Assembly (NCBI RefSeq): GCF_001375515.1
Contig: NZ_CTDX01000002.1
Coordinates: 1 to 64,000 of the forward strand
Reading direction: 5' to 3'
DNA from: Bacillus kwashiorkori
Lineage (GTDB): Bacteria; Bacillota; Bacilli; Bacillales; Caldibacillaceae
Length of the DNA stretch: 64,000 nt
Below, one piece after another: positions 26,710-36,245 of the stretch. The position numbers and the translations under genes are program-made. Below the pieces are notes generated by a model, which saw only the letters and a program-made list of their open reading frames with translations, was not told the DNA's origin and searched no databases. Position 1 is the first letter of the stretch; every line of letters begins with the position of its first letter.

Positions 26710-27441
26710 TTGGATATTCCGATATTATATGAGGATAATCATTTGTTAATTGTGGAGAAACCAGTGAATGTCCCAGTTCAAGAAGATAATTCAAAGGATA
26801 GGGATTTGTTGACAATTTTGAAAGCGGATATAAAGGACCGCTATCAAAAGCCAGGAAATGTCTATTTAGGTCTTGTGCATCGACTAGATCGGCCTGTCGG
26901 CGGAGTAATGGTTTTCGCGAAAACATCTAAGGCAGCTTCAAGGCTTTCAGAGAAAATTCGGACAGGAGAGTTTGAAAGGAAATATTTAGCTATCGTCAGG
27001 GGGCGACCGCCTCAAGAACAGGGGACACTGAAACACTATTTAGTGAAAAATCATAATAAAAATAAAGTTTTTGTAGTGTCAAAAAAAGATAAAAAGGCAA
27101 AAATAGCTATCTTGGAATATGAGACAATACAACATTACGAAAAACTTAGTTTAGTTTCTGTAAGACTGCACACTGGCAGATCTCATCAAATACGTGTTCA
27201 GTTTGCCTCATCAGGTTGCCCTTTATATGGAGATCAGAAATACGGCGAAAATATAAATAAGCCGGGAGAACAAATAGCGTTATGGTCCCATTCTATTAAA
27301 TTTGAACATCCAACGAAAAAAGAAATCATTGAAATTAAATCAACACCACCTATTAATTATCCTTGGTCTATTTTTGACTCAGAACAGATAAAAAATAGTT
27401 TTACAGTGGGGGACTGTCCCCTACAATTACTAATTTTCTAA
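26710..27441 (+). CDS. RluA family pseudouridine synthase
   Basis: About 243 residues. The RluA active-site motif HRLDRPVGG holds the catalytic Asp (about residue 60), with the C-terminal GRSHQIRVQFASSGCPLYGDQKYG motif. It isomerises uridine to pseudouridine in rRNA or tRNA; there is no S4 domain. Start is uncertain: TTG at 26710 lies 10 bases after GGAAGGAG, and another in-frame TTG is at 26701. The last ~10 codons (GDCPLQLLIF) read through a second GGGGACAGTCCCC-type palindrome, so the natural end may have been changed. Confidence 0.85.
   Translation: MDIPILYEDNHLLIVEKPVNVPVQEDNSKDRDLLTILKADIKDRYQKPGNVYLGLVHRLDRPVGGVMVFAKTSKAASRLSEKIRTGEFERKYLAIVRGRPPQEQGTLKHYLVKNHNKNKVFVVSKKDKKAKIAILEYETIQHYEKLSLVSVRLHTGRSHQIRVQFASSGCPLYGDQKYGENINKPGEQIALWSHSIKFEHPTKKEIIEIKSTPPINYPWSIFDSEQIKNSFTVGDCPLQLLIF
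27408..27421. repeat. GGGGACTGTCCCC palindrome, inverted copy 2
   Basis: Read on the minus strand the sequence is AATTGTAGGGGACAGTCCCC, matching copy 1 at 26672 at 19 of 20 positions. It is inside the 3' end of the pseudouridine synthase ORF. Confidence 0.75.
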
Positions 27442-27570
27442 TAATTCATCTGTCTTGCGTGTTGGGTGGGGTTTGTATTACAATTGTTATTTGTAAATGT
27501 TGTTTAGATTATTTTCTATGTGAAAATGGTTATTATGTAACAAACATTAGTAGATAGGTGGTTGACATAG

Positions 27571-28542
27571 ATGGTTGAATCAAAACCATATCGAGTATTG
27601 CTTTATTATTATTATACGAAGATTGATAATCCAGAAGAGTATGCTGCTGGACATTTACAATTTTGTAAAGAGCTCGGTTTAAAAGGGCGCATTCTTGTGG
27701 CAGAAGAAGGGATTAATGGAACAGTTTCTGGCACTGTTGAACAGACAAATCAATATATGGAAATGATGAAAAGCGATCCACGCTTTAAAAATATTATGTT
27801 TAAAATCGATGAGTCTGAGGGACATGCATTTAAAAAGATGCATGTACGTCCCCGCAAAGAACTTGTTACGCTTCGATTAGAAGATGATATTAATCCGAAT
27901 GAATTAACAGGGAAATATTTAAGTCCAAAAGAATTTTATGAAGCAATGCAAGATGAAAATACGGTCGTATTAGATGCACGAAATGATTATGAATATGATC
28001 TTGGCCATTTCAGAGGAGCCATTAAGCCAGAAATAAAAGCCTTCCGCGAACTGCCAAATTGGGTCCGGGCTAACCGTGAAAAATTGGAAGGAAAACGAAT
28101 TTTAACATACTGTACGGGTGGAATTCGCTGTGAAAAATTTTCCGGCTGGTTAGTGAAACAAGGGTTTGAAGATGTTGGCCAACTACATGGCGGTATCGTA
28201 ACATACGGAAAAGATCCAGAAGTCCAAGGAGAATTATGGGACGGAAAATGTTATGTATTCGATGAACGGATTGCTGTTCCAGTTAATCAAAAAGAACACG
28301 TAATCGTTGGTCGTGATTACTTTACGGGTGAACCTTGCGAGCGCTATGTGAATTGTGCAAACCCAGAATGTAATAAACAAATCCTTTGCAGCGAAGAAAA
28401 TGAGCACAAATATATGCGTTCTTGTACGGATGAATGCCGTGTCCATCCGCGTAATTTATATGTTAAAGAGCATAATTTAAGTGAAACCGACATTGCTGAA
28501 AGATTAAAAATGATTGCAGAAGATAAGGCTGTCGCTAAATAA
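27571..28542 (+). CDS. trhO: tRNA uridine(34) hydroxylase TrhO (rhodanese-like)
   Basis: 323 residues. N-terminal acylphosphatase-like domain ([16 protein letters not shown]), central rhodanese domain with the active cysteine in [16 protein letters not shown] (about 190), and a C-terminal cysteine-rich region ([20 protein letters not shown]). This architecture is that of YceA/YbfQ, now TrhO, which hydroxylates U34 of tRNAs. The start at 27571 follows AGGTGGTTGACAT. Monocistronic. Confidence 0.92.
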   Translation: MVESKPYRVLLYYYYTKIDNPEEYAAGHLQFCKELGLKGRILVAEEGINGTVSGTVEQTNQYMEMMKSDPRFKNIMFKIDESEGHAFKKMHVRPRKELVTLRLEDDINPNELTGKYLSPKEFYEAMQDENTVVLDARNDYEYDLGHFRGAIKPEIKAFRELPNWVRANREKLEGKRILTYCTGGIRCEKFSGWLVKQGFEDVGQLHGGIVTYGKDPEVQGELWDGKCYVFDERIAVPVNQKEHVIVGRDYFTGEPCERYVNCANPECNKQILCSEENEHKYMRSCTDECRVHPRNLYVKEHNLSETDIAERLKMIAEDKAVAK

Positions 28543-29121
28543 ATAATATGGTAATCTTATGCCTTCATATAAAAAACTTAACAATCCATGTTAGTTAGAC
28601 AAAAATCTTGCTGTAGCTAGTCTAAATATAGTGAAATCTCGGATGTATAAACTAGAAAATATGGAGATGGAAAAAGAATTACAAAAAGCCTTTATAGTAA
28701 TAAAATTGGAAAATGCAAAACCGATGGTTGTTGAATGATCAGCAATCCTCGGTTTTACTTTTTGACCCAGTTTATGGGACAAAGTATTTCAGATAAAGAA
28801 AAAACCGAACTATCATACGAAAATGTCGTTAAGTACTTCATAATAGCTCGGCTTTTTAATTATTATTTCTTAATAAAATGCTCTGTTAAAGATAAATGTT
28901 GATATTTGATACCTTCTCTATTCAAAGATTGTCTACAAAGTATCTCGACAACTATCTTGCGTGGTTCTTGTTTTGGATAGTCGAAGGAACGAATGCACAA
29001 AACACAACATTAAAGAATTTCTTTTAACATCATTTGTAATTGAAATGACTGATACTTATGATAGTTTACGTCTATCTAAATTGGCTATGTAGTCAATTAA
29101 AAAATGAATGGAGGTATCAAT
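28543..29121. other. 580-base intergenic region with a possible gene relic
   Basis: One frame from 28595 to 28738 reads DKNLAVASLNIVKSRMYK..MEKELQKAF, which resembles the end of a sigma-70 region 4 (the usual form is VSLNTVKSRLYRA). It has no start or ribosome site, so at best it is a remnant. Nothing else was seen. Confidence 0.3.
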
Positions 29122-29532
29122 GTGAATGCTAGAAAAATGATGGATATCGCACTGAAAAATGTTGTAATACCCAAATTAAGAGAACAAGGATTCAAAGGTT
29201 CATTCCCACATTTTAGAAGGGTCAACGAAAACAATATAGATTTGATTACATTCCAATTTAATAGATGGGGAGGTTCATTTGTTGTAGAGTTAGCTTCTTG
29301 CCCCAAGGATGGGACAACTATGAGTTGGGGAGAAAAAATCCCTCCAAATAAAGTAAATGCTCAACATATGAATGACCGTTTCAGATTAGGAGCGGAGTCT
29401 TTAGAAGAGGATGGAATATGGTTTGATTACGAAAAAGCCATCACCGAAGAAGATTATTCCAAAGTTGCTGAAAGCGTTATAAATCATCTTAAAACCTCGG
29501 ATACAAGTTGGATTTCATCTCTCATACGATAA
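29122..29532 (+). CDS. DUF4304 domain-containing protein
   Basis: 136 residues beginning MNARKMMDIALKNVVIPKLREQGFKG, with FPHFRRVNENNIDLITFQFNRWGGSFVVELA typical of DUF4304. Function unknown; members often stand alone or occur near toxin-immunity loci. The GTG at 29122 is preferred, seven bases after GAGG. A terminator follows directly. Confidence 0.78.
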   Translation: MNARKMMDIALKNVVIPKLREQGFKGSFPHFRRVNENNIDLITFQFNRWGGSFVVELASCPKDGTTMSWGEKIPPNKVNAQHMNDRFRLGAESLEEDGIWFDYEKAITEEDYSKVAESVINHLKTSDTSWISSLIR

Positions 29533-29550
29533 ATCTACATCTACATAGTC

Positions 29551-29587
29551 GGAAGTTCCCAAAACATAGGAACCTCCAATTTTTTTA
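29551..29587 (+). terminator. Terminator after the DUF4304 gene
   Basis: GGAAGTTCC (29551-29559) pairs with GGAACCTCC (29569-29577), followed by T7. Confidence 0.85.
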
Positions 29588-29650
29588 ACAATAAATCAAC
29601 ATTAAAGTTTAACAGAGAAACCAATGAAACCAATATTCTACCATGGTGAA

Positions 29651-29670
29651 TGAAAATAGCTGTATTTTCA
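29651..29670. repeat. TGAAAATAGCTGTATTTTCA palindrome, copy 2
   Basis: Second copy of the repeat at 24158-24185 with the same GCTG centre, in a spacer downstream of another gene. Confidence 0.6.
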
Positions 29671-29976
29671 GGGTGGCCAATAAAATAAAAACCACCATGC
29701 TTTAACAATAGACAATTTTGTTTTGTCCCAGTCTCTTTTCGTAAAATGATCTTCTTCAACTACCGCCCCGTTAGTCGCACAAAACATTATGTTCATTCGC
29801 ATATTTCGTTAATCTAAATACATTAAACTTTTACGAAATCCGCACAAACCCACCCTCAAATAACCAGTCCGTTCCTTTTTAACTTATGATAATGATGGAT
29901 AAAAGCAATTAAGGCGCATTTAGTAGCGAAATTTATTATAATAGAAGTTCAGTGACAGCCTGGAAGGAGAATAGAC

Positions 29977-30624
29977 TTGACTTGGGAGATATTGAACATC
30001 ATTGGTACTTTAGCGTTTGCTATAAGTGGGGCTTTAGTTGCTACTGAAGAGGAATTTGATATTTTCGGTGTATTTATACTAGGTTTCACTACTGCCTTCG
30101 GGGGTGGCCTTATTCGTAATTTGTTAATTGGATTACCAATAGAAAAAATTTGGCAGCAAGATTTATTGTTTATTATTGCCTTTTTGGTTATTTTACTCGT
30201 CTTTCTTTTTCCAAATCGATGGATGAATCATTGGAAAAGATGGGTAATATTGTTTGATGCCATTGGTTTAGGCGCTTTTGCCATCCAAGGAGCAAATTAT
30301 GCTGTTTCCATTGATGCCCCATTAATTGCAGTAGTTGTTGCAGCAATTTTAACTGGTGCTGGTGGGGGAATGTTGCGTGACGTCTTCGCAGGTAGGAAAC
30401 CAATGATATTTCGTTCCGATATATACGCATTATGGGCCGCATTAGCAGGAGTAGCAATCGGTTTTGACCTTGTACATACAACATTTTCGACTTTTCTTTT
30501 ACTAGCGTTAGTAGTAGTGTTTCGAATGCTTTCCGTTTATTTTCACTGGAATTTACCTAGAAGCATTAACTGGGATAGACAAAAGAAACTTCGTGGAAAA
30601 GGACGCGAAACAATAGGCGGGTAG
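29977..30624 (+). CDS. TRIC-type cation channel family protein (UPF0126)
   Basis: 215 residues with about six to seven hydrophobic segments and two repeats of the TRIC/UPF0126 pattern: TAFGGGLIRNLLIG and LTGAGGGMLRDVFAG. Prokaryotic TRIC proteins are trimeric monovalent-cation channels. TTG start at 29977 after GGAAGGAG. The longer C-terminus is basic. Monocistronic, with a terminator at 30694. Confidence 0.88.
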   Translation: MTWEILNIIGTLAFAISGALVATEEEFDIFGVFILGFTTAFGGGLIRNLLIGLPIEKIWQQDLLFIIAFLVILLVFLFPNRWMNHWKRWVILFDAIGLGAFAIQGANYAVSIDAPLIAVVVAAILTGAGGGMLRDVFAGRKPMIFRSDIYALWAALAGVAIGFDLVHTTFSTFLLLALVVVFRMLSVYFHWNLPRSINWDRQKKLRGKGRETIGG

Positions 30625-30693
30625 CGACTTTTTTTCATAACAGGTTCTCCTTATGGTGCAAAAACTAAATACTATATCAATTCACACAAGCAG

Positions 30694-30728
30694 AGCAGGG
30701 CGATTCACATAGGACTTTCCCTGCTTTT
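30694..30728 (+). terminator. Terminator after the TRIC-type gene
   Basis: AGCAGGG (30694-30700) pairs with CCCTGCT (30719-30725), followed by T residues. Confidence 0.75.
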
Positions 30729-31007
30729 ATCGTAATAAAAGCTGATCAATAAAAAACTATTGTTGCATAACATTTTATTTGGGTTGTTATTTAGAGTGTT
30801 TGCCCGTTCATTGAGAACCCGTTACGTTTTCTTTGTTATCTCTTTTAAAATTTGTATAATAATAGTGAAAAGCTAGACGAAAATCTTATTTCGTCACATG
30901 AAAGCACCGTCATTTTTTGTTAAGCCCTTTAATACCGATAGTTTGATAAAAAGGAATGAAAAACTTCTTAAAGTTTGAACTCATTATAGGGATGGAGGAG
31001 AAATAAT

Positions 31008-31196
31008 TTGAGCAAAAAACCATTTTCTATTCGTGTTGAACAAACTGTCAGTAATAAATTTAAGGCACTTTCTTCTGTATTAAATGTCGATAGTGCTACG
31101 TTGTTTTCACAGTTAATTTCAGAAAAAGAGAGTAAACTTACAGACGATGAGCGAAAAGCATATGAAGCACTGCTAGTTGTTTGGAAAGATGACTAG
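31008..31196 (+). CDS. Small protein, possible ribbon-helix-helix type
   Basis: 62 residues with TTG start after GGAGGAG. SIRVEQTVSNKFKALSSVLNVDSATLFSQLI looks like a beta strand plus two helices, as in RHH DNA-binding proteins, but the match is loose. No partner toxin is adjacent; the next gene encodes an amphi-Trp protein. Confidence 0.5.
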   Translation: MSKKPFSIRVEQTVSNKFKALSSVLNVDSATLFSQLISEKESKLTDDERKAYEALLVVWKDD

Positions 31197-31359
31197 AAAC
31201 GATAGACAGATACATACTACACATAGTTGAAATGTTTATTAAAACAGGAATTATCCCGAAAAATTCGGTTTGTTCTAATCAAAGGTTTGTCTAGTTCCTT
31301 CGTGCTGCGGAAAAAAGTATATGCTAAACTAAAAGAAATAGTGTAAAGGGGATGATTTA

Positions 31360-31689
31360 ATGAGAGAAAACGAACAAAAACACGAGCAAAAATCTGAGCA
31401 AAAACCCGAACAAAAACAGGAAAAAACAAAACCAATTAAGCAAGTGAAATTTGAAAATGAAGAAAGTCAGTGTGTACACGAATTTGCAACAATGCTAGAG
31501 ACTATTGCCAGAAAACTAAAAGAAGATGGGAAGTTCGTAATTGCTCATGGAGAAGATGAGATTATTGTATCACCGACAAACGAGTTATCGGTTGAGTTAG
31601 AATATGAAGTGAAAGGTGATAAACACTCATTTGAGATTGAATTTGAGTGGTATGAAGGCAAGGACAAAAATAAAGTTAGAATTTTATAA
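31360..31689 (+). CDS. Amphi-Trp domain-containing protein
   Basis: 109 residues. The C-terminal two thirds has the alternating acidic/hydrophobic pattern of the amphi-Trp domain (ELSVELEYEVKGDKHSFEIEFEW). The N-terminus holds four tandem xEQK units encoded by a 12-base repeat (31372-31419). The domain's function is unknown. Ribosome site AAGGGGA. A terminator follows 15 bases after the stop. Confidence 0.72.
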   Translation: MRENEQKHEQKSEQKPEQKQEKTKPIKQVKFENEESQCVHEFATMLETIARKLKEDGKFVIAHGEDEIIVSPTNELSVELEYEVKGDKHSFEIEFEWYEGKDKNKVRIL

Positions 31690-31703
31690 AAATATCATTC
31701 GTG

Positions 31704-31733
31704 ACCGGTTTCTATTGCAGAAATCGGTTTTTT
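31704..31733 (+). terminator. Terminator after the amphi-Trp gene
   Basis: ACCGGTTTCT (31704-31713) pairs with AGAAATCGGT (31719-31728; one mismatch), followed by T6. Confidence 0.85.
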
Positions 31734-31835
31734 GTTATAAATAACCGGATCATCGTTGAAAGCTAATCGTAATAACCGATAATATTGGCTATTATTTTTT
31801 CAAACTAAGTAAATCTCATCATGGATGAGACTAGA

Positions 31836-31957
31836 GGGGCTGTCCAGAAAGTCGTATTTTCAACATCTGGATGCCCCTCTTTATGTTTCAAACTGTTAAT
31901 ATATCAACATTCTTATTAACCGCTTTTTTTGGGGGGGGGTACTTTTTGGGCAGCCCC
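31836..31957. mobile_element. MITE-like element with IS1182-type ends
   Basis: 122 bases bounded by GGGGCTGTCCAGAAAGT (31836-31852) and ACTTTTTGGGCAGCCCC (31941-31957), inverted at 14 of 17 positions. The left end also folds locally (AGAGGGGC...GCCCCTCT). Similar GGGGCTG-ends are found on Bacillus insertion sequences. There is no transposase ORF. A run of nine G lies at 31931-31939. No clear target duplication is visible. Confidence 0.5.
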
Positions 31958-32042
31958 ATTTAGAAAACTTGATGATAATGGAACCGAAAAACGAACAAGT
32001 CCATATGAATCGCAATAATTATCCGTGTTTAGATCAAAAAAC

Positions 32043-32079
32043 ACGAACATTATATTTAAAAATTTAATAAATGTTAGCG
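32043..32079 (+). promoter_or_regulatory. Paired PurR boxes
   Basis: ACGAACATTAT (32043-32053) matches the PurBox core CGAAC-WWT; the inverted partner is ATAAATGTTAGCG (32067-32079; CGCTAACATTTAT on the minus strand). The spacing of two inverted boxes is as in the B. subtilis PurR regulon. They lie just upstream of the promoter. Confidence 0.65.
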
Positions 32080-32086
32080 TTTTTCG

Positions 32087-32115
32087 TTGACTTCCCTTTC
32101 GTTCCATGTTATAAA
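32087..32115 (+). promoter_or_regulatory. Promoter of the purine permease-adenine deaminase operon
   Basis: TTGACT (32087-32092), 17-base spacer, TATAAA (32110-32115). PurR bound at the boxes just upstream would cover RNA polymerase contacts. Confidence 0.7.
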
Positions 32116-32145
32116 AAAGAAGTATTCAACAAGTAGGGGGGATTA

Positions 32146-33453
32146 ATGGTGAAATCATGGTTAGAGAAACAATTTAAATTAAGTAATTTTGGCACGAATC
32201 CGCGAATTGAAATGACTGCTGGTTTTACAACATTTATAACGATGGCGTACATCATTATTGTGCATCCGAATTTAATGAAGGCTGCTGGAATGCCAGTTGG
32301 GGCGGTAATGACGTCAACGATTATCGTATCGGCATTATTTTCTATCATTATGGGACTTTATACGAATCGCCCATTTGCACTAGCACCAGGATTAGGGGGA
32401 AATGCATTTTTTGCCTATACAATTGTTGCTAGCGGTTTAGCGAGTTGGCAAACAGGGTTAGGGATGGTCTTTATAGGTGGCGTTATTTTTGTATTATTGA
32501 CGGTATTAGGAATTCGTGAAGCGATTGCTAAATTTATTCCGAAAAATATTAAGCTAGCAATTGGAAGTGCTGTTGGTCTTTTTATCGTTGGCATCGGTTT
32601 AACGCAAGCAGAAATAATTGTTATTAATAGTTCAAGTGGAAATTTAACGTTAGGAAATATGCATAGTAAAACAGTTGTACTTGCATTAATTGGTCTTATC
32701 GTTACTTTTGGTTTGATGGCACGGAAAATTAGAGGGGCTGTTCTTTACGGAATTTTATTGACAACTATCATTGGCATTCCACTAGGTGTAACAAAATTAC
32801 CGACAGATTGGTTTACACTACCGCCGAGTCCAGGCCCAATATTGTTTGAAGTTGATTGGCTGCAAGCATTACAACTGTCATTCATTCCTTTAATCTTTAC
32901 TTTTTTTGCGGGCGATTTCTTTTCAACGATGGGAACGTTATTAGGTGTAGGGGCAAAGGCTAAATTACTTGATGAAAATGGAGATTTACCAGGAATTAAA
33001 AAACCGTTCTTAGTGGATGGAGTAGGTACTATTGCTGGTGCGTTTGCTGGATTAACGACAGTAACAACATATATCGAGTCAGCAAGCGGTGTGGAAGTTG
33101 GCGGACGTACAGGTTTAACAGCTATATGGACTGGGTTTTTCTTCCTATTATCTTTATTATTTATGCCAATTTTATTAATGATTCCGACCGTAGCAACAGC
33201 ACCTGCATTAATTGCAATCGGTTTAGGAATGTTAACGACATTACAAGAACTAGATTACGAGAAGACGGATGAAATTATCCCAGCATTCGTAACGATTATT
33301 TTTACAGGTCTTTCTTTCAGTATTGCCAATGGGATCGTTTTTGGAATTTTAACATATGCCGTAATGAAAGTTCTTTCTGGAAAATTAAAAGAAGTGCCTG
33401 TTAGTTTAATCATTTTCTGTATTCCGTTAGTGTATTACTTATGGCTAAATTAG
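32146..33453 (+). CDS. NCS2 family purine permease (AzgA/PbuG type)
   Basis: 435-residue transporter with about 12 hydrophobic segments. It shows the AzgA-type signatures EMTAGFTTFITMAYIIIVHP, ALAPGLGGNAFFAY and DFFSTMGTLLGVGAKA. Members import adenine, guanine or hypoxanthine by proton symport. Adenine is likely, because an adenine deaminase gene follows 65 bases later under the same PurR boxes. The start follows AGGGGGGATTA. Confidence 0.88.
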   Translation: MVKSWLEKQFKLSNFGTNPRIEMTAGFTTFITMAYIIIVHPNLMKAAGMPVGAVMTSTIIVSALFSIIMGLYTNRPFALAPGLGGNAFFAYTIVASGLASWQTGLGMVFIGGVIFVLLTVLGIREAIAKFIPKNIKLAIGSAVGLFIVGIGLTQAEIIVINSSSGNLTLGNMHSKTVVLALIGLIVTFGLMARKIRGAVLYGILLTTIIGIPLGVTKLPTDWFTLPPSPGPILFEVDWLQALQLSFIPLIFTFFAGDFFSTMGTLLGVGAKAKLLDENGDLPGIKKPFLVDGVGTIAGAFAGLTTVTTYIESASGVEVGGRTGLTAIWTGFFFLLSLLFMPILLMIPTVATAPALIAIGLGMLTTLQELDYEKTDEIIPAFVTIIFTGLSFSIANGIVFGILTYAVMKVLSGKLKEVPVSLIIFCIPLVYYLWLN

Positions 33454-33518
33454 TTTCAGGAGATTTGAGAAAATCATTCCAATTATTACACTTACAAGAA
33501 TAAATGGGGGGCGGAAAA

Positions 33519-35297
33519 GTGAATCGTTCATTAATTACTGCTGCAAGAGGAGATAAAAAATTAGATTTAGCGATTGAAAATGTTCAACTTGTCAATGTCT
33601 TTACAGGGGAAATTTATCCATGTGCCATCGGAATTTCTGAAAAAACAATCGTTCATGTAACAAAACCAGGCGAGATAACTTTAGATGCAAAGACAAGAAT
33701 CGATGGGCAAGGTAAATATGCAGTTCCTGGGTTTATTGATACGCATGTACATATAGAAAGTAGTATGTTAACACCGAGTAAATATGCGGAAGTCGTGTTG
33801 CCACACGGAACGACTACGGTTGTTACGGATCCTCATGAGATTGGCAACGTGCTAGGTACAGACGGGGTTCGTTATATGGTGGAGGCGGCGAAAAATTTAG
33901 ATTTGCGGATTTTGACATTTGCGCCATCTTGTGTTCCAGCTGCCCCGTCCGTAGAAACTGCTGGAGCTGATTTTACTCCAGAAGTGATTGAAGAAATGTT
34001 GCGTTGGGACGGGATTGACGGTCTTGCCGAAGTGATGAATTATGTTGGAGTTATTGAAGAAGAAGAACGGATGATGGGAATTCTCGAGGCTGCAGAACGT
34101 TCAGGAAAAATCGCTCAAGGTCATGCACCAACTGTATCTGGAAGAGATCTTTCTGCCTATTTAGTGGCGGGGATTGATTCAGATCACGAATGTCGTACAG
34201 GTGAAGAAGCGTTAGAAAAATTACAAGCGGGAATGTTCGTCGAAGTAAGAGAAAGCTCTTTTTCATTTAATATGGCTCCCCTTGCAGCGGTAATTAAAAA
34301 CCTTGGTTATGTTCCGAACGTTTGTTTTTGTTCGGATGACGTGCTTGCCAGTGATTTGTTAAAACAAGGTCATATTAACCATGTTGTCCGCCGTGCGATA
34401 GAAGAAGGAATTTCTCCAATCAATGCAATCCGTTTTGCAACGTTAAATGCGGCCAATCGGTTAAAAAGAACGGACATTGGGGCAATTGCACCAGGTAGAA
34501 TTGCCGACATAGTTTTACTGGATGACCTATGCACGGTGAAAGTTTCCGAAGTTTTTACAGCGGGAGAACATGTAGTTGCTGGCGGTAAACTAATCAAAAG
34601 TCAGGAGCAAATTCTAACACCTGCCACATATTTAAATACAATAGACGTTCCTACATTATCAAAGAATGACTTTACTATTGCAGTAGAGCCAAATTGTCGT
34701 GAAGTGACCGTACGTGTCATTGAATATGACTATTCTCCAGGCATTCCGACTAATTTTATGGAAGTAACTTTACCTGTAAAAGATGGTGAAATAGATCTTC
34801 CATCTTATAACGGTAAAAAAGGTCCACTGAATTTAGTTGGAGTTTTTCACCGCCATGGAAAAAATCAAAACCGAGCGCTAGGTATATTAGCTGGATTTGG
34901 AGTTACTCATGGTGCGGTTGCAACAACGGTTGCTCATGATTCGCACAATTTAACAGTACTTGGTGTGGATAAGGATGATATGGCATTAGCAGCGAATGAA
35001 TTGAAGAAAGGAAAAGGTGGCATGTTAGCTGTGAAAGATGGAAAGGTAATCGCCCATCTGCCACTCCCACTAGCAGGATTGATGAGCCTAGAGTCAGCGG
35101 AAACATTAACTCCAATGATTGAAGAATTTGTTGAAGTGTTACAAAGAGAAATAATGCCTGGTCAAAATCCAATTATGCGTCTAATTGTCGTTACACTTCC
35201 AGTCATCCCGAAGGCAAAAATTACCGACATAGGTTTAGTTGATGTGGATACGCAGGAATTATTGCCGTTAGTGATTGGCCAAATGGTGAACAGTTAA
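33519..35297 (+). CDS. ade: Adenine deaminase
   Basis: 592 residues; amidohydrolase-superfamily enzyme converting adenine to hypoxanthine and ammonia. Metal site FIDTHVHIESS, then DPHEIGNVLG, GHAPTVSGRDL and the catalytic-loop CFCSDD. The C-terminal half is that of AdeC-type bacterial adenine deaminases. GTG start at 33519 is chosen because the in-frame ATG at 33504 overlaps the ribosome site (GGGGGGCGG). Works with the upstream permease to salvage adenine. Confidence 0.93.
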   Translation: MNRSLITAARGDKKLDLAIENVQLVNVFTGEIYPCAIGISEKTIVHVTKPGEITLDAKTRIDGQGKYAVPGFIDTHVHIESSMLTPSKYAEVVLPHGTTTVVTDPHEIGNVLGTDGVRYMVEAAKNLDLRILTFAPSCVPAAPSVETAGADFTPEVIEEMLRWDGIDGLAEVMNYVGVIEEEERMMGILEAAERSGKIAQGHAPTVSGRDLSAYLVAGIDSDHECRTGEEALEKLQAGMFVEVRESSFSFNMAPLAAVIKNLGYVPNVCFCSDDVLASDLLKQGHINHVVRRAIEEGISPINAIRFATLNAANRLKRTDIGAIAPGRIADIVLLDDLCTVKVSEVFTAGEHVVAGGKLIKSQEQILTPATYLNTIDVPTLSKNDFTIAVEPNCREVTVRVIEYDYSPGIPTNFMEVTLPVKDGEIDLPSYNGKKGPLNLVGVFHRHGKNQNRALGILAGFGVTHGAVATTVAHDSHNLTVLGVDKDDMALAANELKKGKGGMLAVKDGKVIAHLPLPLAGLMSLESAETLTPMIEEFVEVLQREIMPGQNPIMRLIVVTLPVIPKAKITDIGLVDVDTQELLPLVIGQMVNS

Positions 35298-35439
35298 TCG
35301 GGATTTTCAGTTAATAGTTGTTGGATAAAATTGCCGTTCTTGCAACAATGAAGCGTTCGCTACAGATGTGCTTAAATGAAAAACAAATTTTCCGATTTCC
35401 AGGAAGACAATGCAAATTTTTCCCTCTTTATGATAAAAC

Positions 35440-35484
35440 AACAAAGCCCTACTTACTTCGCATAGTTTAGTAGGGTCTTTGTTA
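35440..35484. terminator. Terminator between ade and the hydrolase gene
   Basis: AACAAAGCCCTACT (35440-35453) pairs with AGTAGGGTCTTTGTT (35469-35483). It probably works for either converging gene. Confidence 0.7.
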
Positions 35485-35633
35485 TTATTTAAGGTAAGAC
35501 TAACAAACAAGTGGGAGAGTTAAACTTTTTCACATAACTCACTCAACAATCCGTAACAATGAACAACTTCCTGTTGACAAAAATTCACTTTTATCCGAAT
35601 TACTTGTAGGAAGCCTCATTTTTCGAAGTAGTC

Positions 35634-36245
35634 TTATTTGTTCAATTCGTTAATCAAATCTTCTACCGTATTAACACGGGCAAAGGCAAATTGGAAGTTC
35701 CCAATCGCGCCGAGTTCTGATTCTTCCGTAAAGGATGCAGTCGCCTCTCTTGGGACGAATACGTTGAAGTCGCGATAAAAAGCATCACGAACAGTGGACT
35801 CAACACAAACATTGGTAGCAAGGCCAGTTACGACTAAAATTTCCACACCTAACTCCCGCAATATATCCTCTAGTTGAGTATTATAAAACGCACTGTAGCG
35901 GTGTTTTTTCACAATAATATCATCATTATCTGGGGTTAATTCTTCTGTAAAATCAGCATCCCATGTTCCATCGAAGCAATGACCAAATTTCATAATAGGG
36001 GGAAATACTTTTGCCACTAGACCAGCATCTAAACCGTCTGGACGATGCGTATGTTGAATATAAATAACTGGTCGGTTATGTTTTTTGAATTCTGCTTTTA
36101 ATTTTTTTATCGGTTCGATCACGATGGAAGAACGCGTTGTGTCAATTCCCATTTTAGATAAGGAACCTTCTGGATGGATGAACGCGTTTTGCATATCAAC
36201 GATTACGAGCGCACTTTTTTCTTTAATGAACGATAAATCTGTCAT
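35634..36245 (-). CDS. Isochorismatase-like cysteine hydrolase
   Basis: 203 residues. Catalytic triad positions are recognisable: Asp in LVIVDMQNAF, Lys in VKKHRYSAF and Cys in TGLATNVCVEST. The family includes nicotinamidases, ureidoacrylate and N-carbamoyl hydrolases; no sub-family can be fixed. Start at 36245 (MTDLSFIKEK) has GGTAGG nine bases upstream; the longer ORF start lacks a site. Monocistronic. Confidence 0.88.
   Translation of the reverse strand: MTDLSFIKEKSALVIVDMQNAFIHPEGSLSKMGIDTTRSSIVIEPIKKLKAEFKKHNRPVIYIQHTHRPDGLDAGLVAKVFPPIMKFGHCFDGTWDADFTEELTPDNDDIIVKKHRYSAFYNTQLEDILRELGVEILVVTGLATNVCVESTVRDAFYRDFNVFVPREATASFTEESELGAIGNFQFAFARVNTVEDLINELNK

Noticed and set aside
28595-28738. 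Sigma factor gene
   Set aside because: Only a region-4-like fragment with no start; possible relic but not a gene.
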